From contig JANYDE010000077.1 in NCBI GenBank assembly GCA_025359915.1, positions 1 to 64,000 of the forward strand: a DNA stretch of 64,000 nucleotides. Direction: 5' to 3'. This DNA is from Chamaesiphon sp. 336R_metabinner_41. Lineage in GTDB: Bacteria; Cyanobacteriota; Cyanobacteriia; Cyanobacteriales; Chamaesiphonaceae. Under the pieces are notes generated by a model, which did not search any database, had not been told where the DNA came from, and worked only from the letters and a program-made list of their open reading frames with translations. How positions within the stretch are numbered: the stretch's first letter is position 1; every line of letters starts with the position of its first letter. The position numbers were made by a program, and so were the translations under genes. Positions 61,168 through 64,000 of the stretch are shown piece by piece.

Positions 61168-64000
61168 CTAATTGGATACTAGGAAGGGAGTAATCCCGAA
61201 GCTCCGAATTTGCCAAGGTTGAAGATATTGAATATTTCGATCTACTAGCTCCGATTGGGTTTGTTCGAGTAAATTTACCACTCGATCGATCCTTAAATCC
61301 AGATCTCCGGCTAACTCAATTTGGCTCTCGATTCCATGACACTCATAACACCGCAATATCCACGATTGAGCGCGAGTCTCTGATGGTTTGAATGCCATTA
61401 AAACTAGATTTTCCGCCTGTAAATCGATAAAACTATTACTACAACGAAGTCTCCCAGTCTCCCAGTCTCCCAGTTTGTCTTGAAAAGGTGCTCTCGCATA
61501 GGAAACCCCAAGACCGCACTTTTCGCTCCCAGTCCCCCAGTCTTCAATTACTTGCAATGGTGAATTCAATTCCAATCCCCTCCGCACAGTCTGAGCGGTT
61601 TGCCAGGTGCCACTGTGAGGATAAATTGCATAGGTAAATTCATGATAACCTCTATCGGCTGTGGGATTCGGCCATTTGCTACCTCTGAGTAGGGTTAGTC
61701 TCAAATAATCGGTACCTGCGTCGAAGCCATATTTACAGTCATTTAATAAACTCACCCCATACGCGCCAAGATGATCCGTGAGATCTGTCCAGCGATGCAT
61801 GGGTAATTCCCATTTTGCTCGCTCGGCGGCGGTTTCGGGTGTGGTGGTGCGCTCTATTGCGCCGCAAGCAGTTTCGGACGTGGAGATATCCGCAGTAATA
61901 TTTAAAGGAAAGTTGACTTTAATTAGAATGTGTTCGGCTTGCCAATCGACAGCGGTTTCGATTCTAACGATCGAGCTATGAGCATCTAAGATATAATCTT
62001 GACGAAATTCTGCTCCAGCTAATTCCCGCACGACTCGCAAGCGTTGACGAATTATACCTTTTTCCATCCATTCGATCGATCTTAGCTGACTTGGTGGTAA
62101 TGGTTTTTGGGCGTATTGAGGATCGATATTCCACGCATCCCAGTATTGTCCCTCGTCTTGGAAGGCTTGGAGCTGATTGGCTCCTGTAGATATTATTTCA
62201 CGGTGGTTGAGGATGTCGTAAATGCTGTCAATGTCTCCGGTTTCGGAGTCGATTTTTACTTTGACGAATTGGTTTTTAAAAATGAAATGGCTGGAAGCTT
62301 GTGGTTTCGTTGTTGGAGTTGTGGCGGAGATCCACCCACCCCCCCCTTCGGGTACCCCTCCGAGGAGGGGACTTTCAACTCTATTCTCCGATTGGAAACC
62401 CCCGCTTTCCAAGGGATATGCTGGGGAAATCCTCTCTTGGGAGGGGTACCCGAAGGGGGGGGTGGGTAGATCTTCGCCGCCACCACTTTCAATTTGCATA
62501 TTGAACACCAACCAAAATAAGCGATAACCAACGCTCGGTAAATCTTGTGCGAAAAATAAGATATGTTCGGCGGTTGCTTGACTGGGTAATAATTTTCCAT
62601 CCGCATCAAATACACACCACGCATCCAGATTGGGATCTAGAGGATATTTAATTACCTCACTACGCTCCCAATTAAGCGCATTAAAAATCACGATCGCAAT
62701 TGCGCCCTCGATCGGTGGCGTTGGCAGTATAATTCGATCGCTAATATCACCCAACGCATCGCTAATGATCTGCGTCGTGACTCGCTCGACATTTTCCCAT
62801 CCCTGATTCGCCGTCACATATACGGGGTCGATTGCGGTGCCTGGAATGATATCGTGGAATTGATTAAATAATGTTTGCTTCCAAGCTGTCTCAATCTGCA
62901 ATCTCAGCTCGTCGGGATAATCCTGTTTTGTGACGATACAGGCGATCGATGACCACAGTTCCGCCTGATATAATAAGTCCTCACACTGCCGATTCGATCG
63001 CTTTTGATCGGCGTGGGTAGTAAAACAACCACGATGGAATTCTAGATAGAGTTCATCTTTCCAAACGGGTAACAGATGACTATCGGTTCTATTTGCCAAC
63101 TTATCTAGATATTTAACCGCCGTCGTAAATTCTAGCTTGGGGAATACGTCTGAATTTGACCATCGATCGGCAATCTCCAACATATCACGAGTCGGTCCAC
63201 CCCCATGATCGCCCACGCCGAATAAATATAACGATTCATTTATCCCCGTAGCAGTTTGCCATTTACAAGCATAATCCACCATCTTCAATGGATCAATCCC
63301 TTCCCCAATCGGCGACGACATTAGACTTAATACCCGACTTCCATCGGGAGATTCCCACCAAAATAATTGATGGGGAAATTGCGTCGTATCATTCCACAGA
63401 AACTTTTGCGTCACGAAATAATCAATCCCGCCTTGCTGTAATAACTGCGGTAATTGTTGACAAAATCCAAACGTATCCGGTAGCCATGCAACCTTAGTAA
63501 TTGCGCCAAAACGAGCAAGATTGTATGACTGTCCATACATAATTTGTCTGGCGATCGATTCCCCCGAAATCAAGTTAAGATCTGGTTCAATCCACATCCC
63601 CCCCAAAACTTCCCACTTACCCGCCTGTATTTGGGCGCAAATACCTGTAAATACCTCCGGCTGATTCAGCTCCATCCACTCATACAAAGCCGGAGTAGAA
63701 TGGCAAAAAGTCAGATCGGGAAATAACTGCTGTAGACTGAGAGTCGATCGAAACGTCCGCTCCGCCACCTCCCAAGTTTCCGCCACCTCCCACAACCATG
63801 CCATATCCAGATGCGCATGTCCCAAAAGTTGAATAGTTTTTACCCCACCCCAACCCTCCCCTTGTAAAGGAGAGGGAGTCAAAGCCCCCCTTTCTAAGGG
63901 GGGTTGGGGGGGTAACAGATCCTCGCCGTAGTCAGTTAAAGTTTTTGAATTGCTGCGGAGATCTGATACCCCACCCCAGCCCTCCCCTTGTAAAGGAGAG
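61168..64000 (-). CDS. GH38 alpha-mannosidase, 5' end beyond the window, with repeat-derived insertions
   Basis: The minus-strand frame runs from TAG at 61,168 through the right edge without a stop (over 940 codons). The GH38 catalytic HLDMAW is in LLGHAHLDMAWLWEV, and the nucleophile Asp is in WLPDTFGF; the C-terminal beta domains follow. It hydrolyses alpha-mannosides. In-frame additions: WEVAET is duplicated (18 bp); a TPPFGYPSQ...PEGGGG insertion at 62,332-62,468; a repeat at 61,450-61,542; and two SPLQGEGWGGV copies near 63,850 and 63,980. Activity is unproven. Confidence 0.88.
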   Translation of the reverse strand, partial: SPLQGEGWGGVSDLRSNSKTLTDYGEDLLPPQPPLERGALTPSPLQGEGWGGVKTIQLLGHAHLDMAWLWEVAETWEVAERTFRSTLSLQQLFPDLTFCHSTPALYEWMELNQPEVFTGICAQIQAGKWEVLGGMWIEPDLNLISGESIARQIMYGQSYNLARFGAITKVAWLPDTFGFCQQLPQLLQQGGIDYFVTQKFLWNDTTQFPHQLFWWESPDGSRVLSLMSSPIGEGIDPLKMVDYACKWQTATGINESLYLFGVGDHGGGPTRDMLEIADRWSNSDVFPKLEFTTAVKYLDKLANRTDSHLLPVWKDELYLEFHRGCFTTHADQKRSNRQCEDLLYQAELWSSIACIVTKQDYPDELRLQIETAWKQTLFNQFHDIIPGTAIDPVYVTANQGWENVERVTTQIISDALGDISDRIILPTPPIEGAIAIVIFNALNWERSEVIKYPLDPNLDAWCVFDADGKLLPSQATAEHILFFAQDLPSVGYRLFWLVFNMQIESGGGEDLPTPPFGYPSQERISPAYPLESGGFQSENRVESPLLGGVPEGGGGWISATTPTTKPQASSHFIFKNQFVKVKIDSETGDIDSIYDILNHREIISTGANQLQAFQDEGQYWDAWNIDPQYAQKPLPPSQLRSIEWMEKGIIRQRLRVVRELAGAEFRQDYILDAHSSIVRIETAVDWQAEHILIKVNFPLNITADISTSETACGAIERTTTPETAAERAKWELPMHRWTDLTDHLGAYGVSLLNDCKYGFDAGTDYLRLTLLRGSKWPNPTADRGYHEFTYAIYPHSGTWQTAQTVRRGLELNSPLQVIEDWGTGSEKCGLGVSYARAPFQDKLGDWETGRLRCSNSFIDLQAENLVLMAFKPSETRAQSWILRCYECHGIESQIELAGDLDLRIDRVVNLLEQTQSELVDRNIQYLQPWQIRSFGITPFLVSN
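61450..61542. repeat. 8-bp tandem repeat plus dispersed repeat inside the alpha-mannosidase gene
   Basis: Three copies of tctcccag are followed by gtcttgaaaaggtgctctcg and ccccaagaccgcacttttcgct, the same words as in spacers. The insert codes about 30 residues (CGLGVSYARAPFQDKLGDWE) in frame. Confidence 0.8.
62332..62468. mobile_element. 137-bp MITE-like element with 28-bp inverted ends, inside the alpha-mannosidase gene
   Basis: acccaccccccccttcgggt... (62,334-62,361) is the exact reverse complement of 62,440-62,467. The body is ORF-neutral: on the minus strand it reads DLPTPPFGYPSQERISPAYP, then ESPLLGGVPEGGGGW, in frame with the host gene. Confidence 0.82.
63841..64000. repeat. two direct copies of a PSPLQGEGWGGV-type repeat plus ccccc-rich inverted repeat
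   Basis: ccccaccccaaccctcccc... (63,843-63,877) and a second copy (63,969-64,000) are in the same direction and 126 bp apart. Between them, cccccctttctaaggggggt is a short palindrome. All of it stays open in the alpha-mannosidase frame. Confidence 0.82.

Overview
The window is chromosomal DNA from a cyanobacterium. The evidence is very frequent GCGATCGC (HIP1) and CGATCG words and cyanobacterium-type genes: a CAAD-domain protein, a CPP1-like J-domain membrane protein, a long single-chain ferredoxin-type glutamate synthase, a tandem 6-PTPS/QueD protein and an FtsW-like protein. Many intergenic spacers carry heptanucleotide tandem repeats of the cyanobacterial STRR kind. A Chamaesiphon-like genome is a guess I cannot confirm. 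Most of the window is ordinary housekeeping DNA; the unusual content is in the repeats and in one decayed accessory island.

Layout. 0-6.5 kb: 3' end of gcvT, SRP RNA (ffs), tRNA-Ser(CGA), orphan ParA, GNAT, ogt, deoC, CPP1-like protein, PAP2 phosphatase, and two MITE-like elements. 6.5-9.6 kb: the 3' remnant of an IS200/IS605-type tnpB, split by a 2.7-kb group II intron with an RT/maturase/HNH protein. 9.6-31 kb: alanine dehydrogenase, an orphan dndD, argB, CAAD protein, double QueD, ClC channel with CBS domains, acyltransferase, FtsW/RodA, oligopeptide-type binding protein, molybdopterin oxidoreductase, GPH-type MFS carrier, pseudokinase-TPR protein, mtnA, a decayed hupE, and MoxR. 31-44.5 kb: a PstS-like/DUF4912 repeat protein, class B PBP, cobD, M16 peptidase, and glutamate synthase behind a good NtcA-type promoter.

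44.5-49 kb is a toxin-antitoxin and pseudogene island: a TacAT-like pair with a truncated toxin, a RelE-type pair, a DUF433/DUF5615 pair whose toxin gene is fused to another small protein, a frameshifted C5 methyltransferase stub, a DUF6932 gene with one in-frame stop, an XRE regulator split by a repeat, and a hydrolase that has lost its middle. 49-64 kb returns to conserved genes: purM, a DUF58 protein, a GT39 glycosyltransferase, an alpha/beta hydrolase, aquaporin, a HAD hydrolase, tRNA-Gln(TTG), two GT4 glycosyltransferases and a GH38 alpha-mannosidase that runs off the right edge.

The most striking theme is repeats entering genes. Heptamer arrays or palindromic repeats sit at the stop of the PBP gene, at the missing start of cobD, at the start of the M16 peptidase and inside an XRE gene. 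They also sit at three places in the alpha-mannosidase, whose frame stays open throughout. I found no CRISPR array, no complete phage and no clear new multi-gene system; the orphan dndD and the PstS-TM-repeat-DUF4912 protein are the best candidates for undescribed function.
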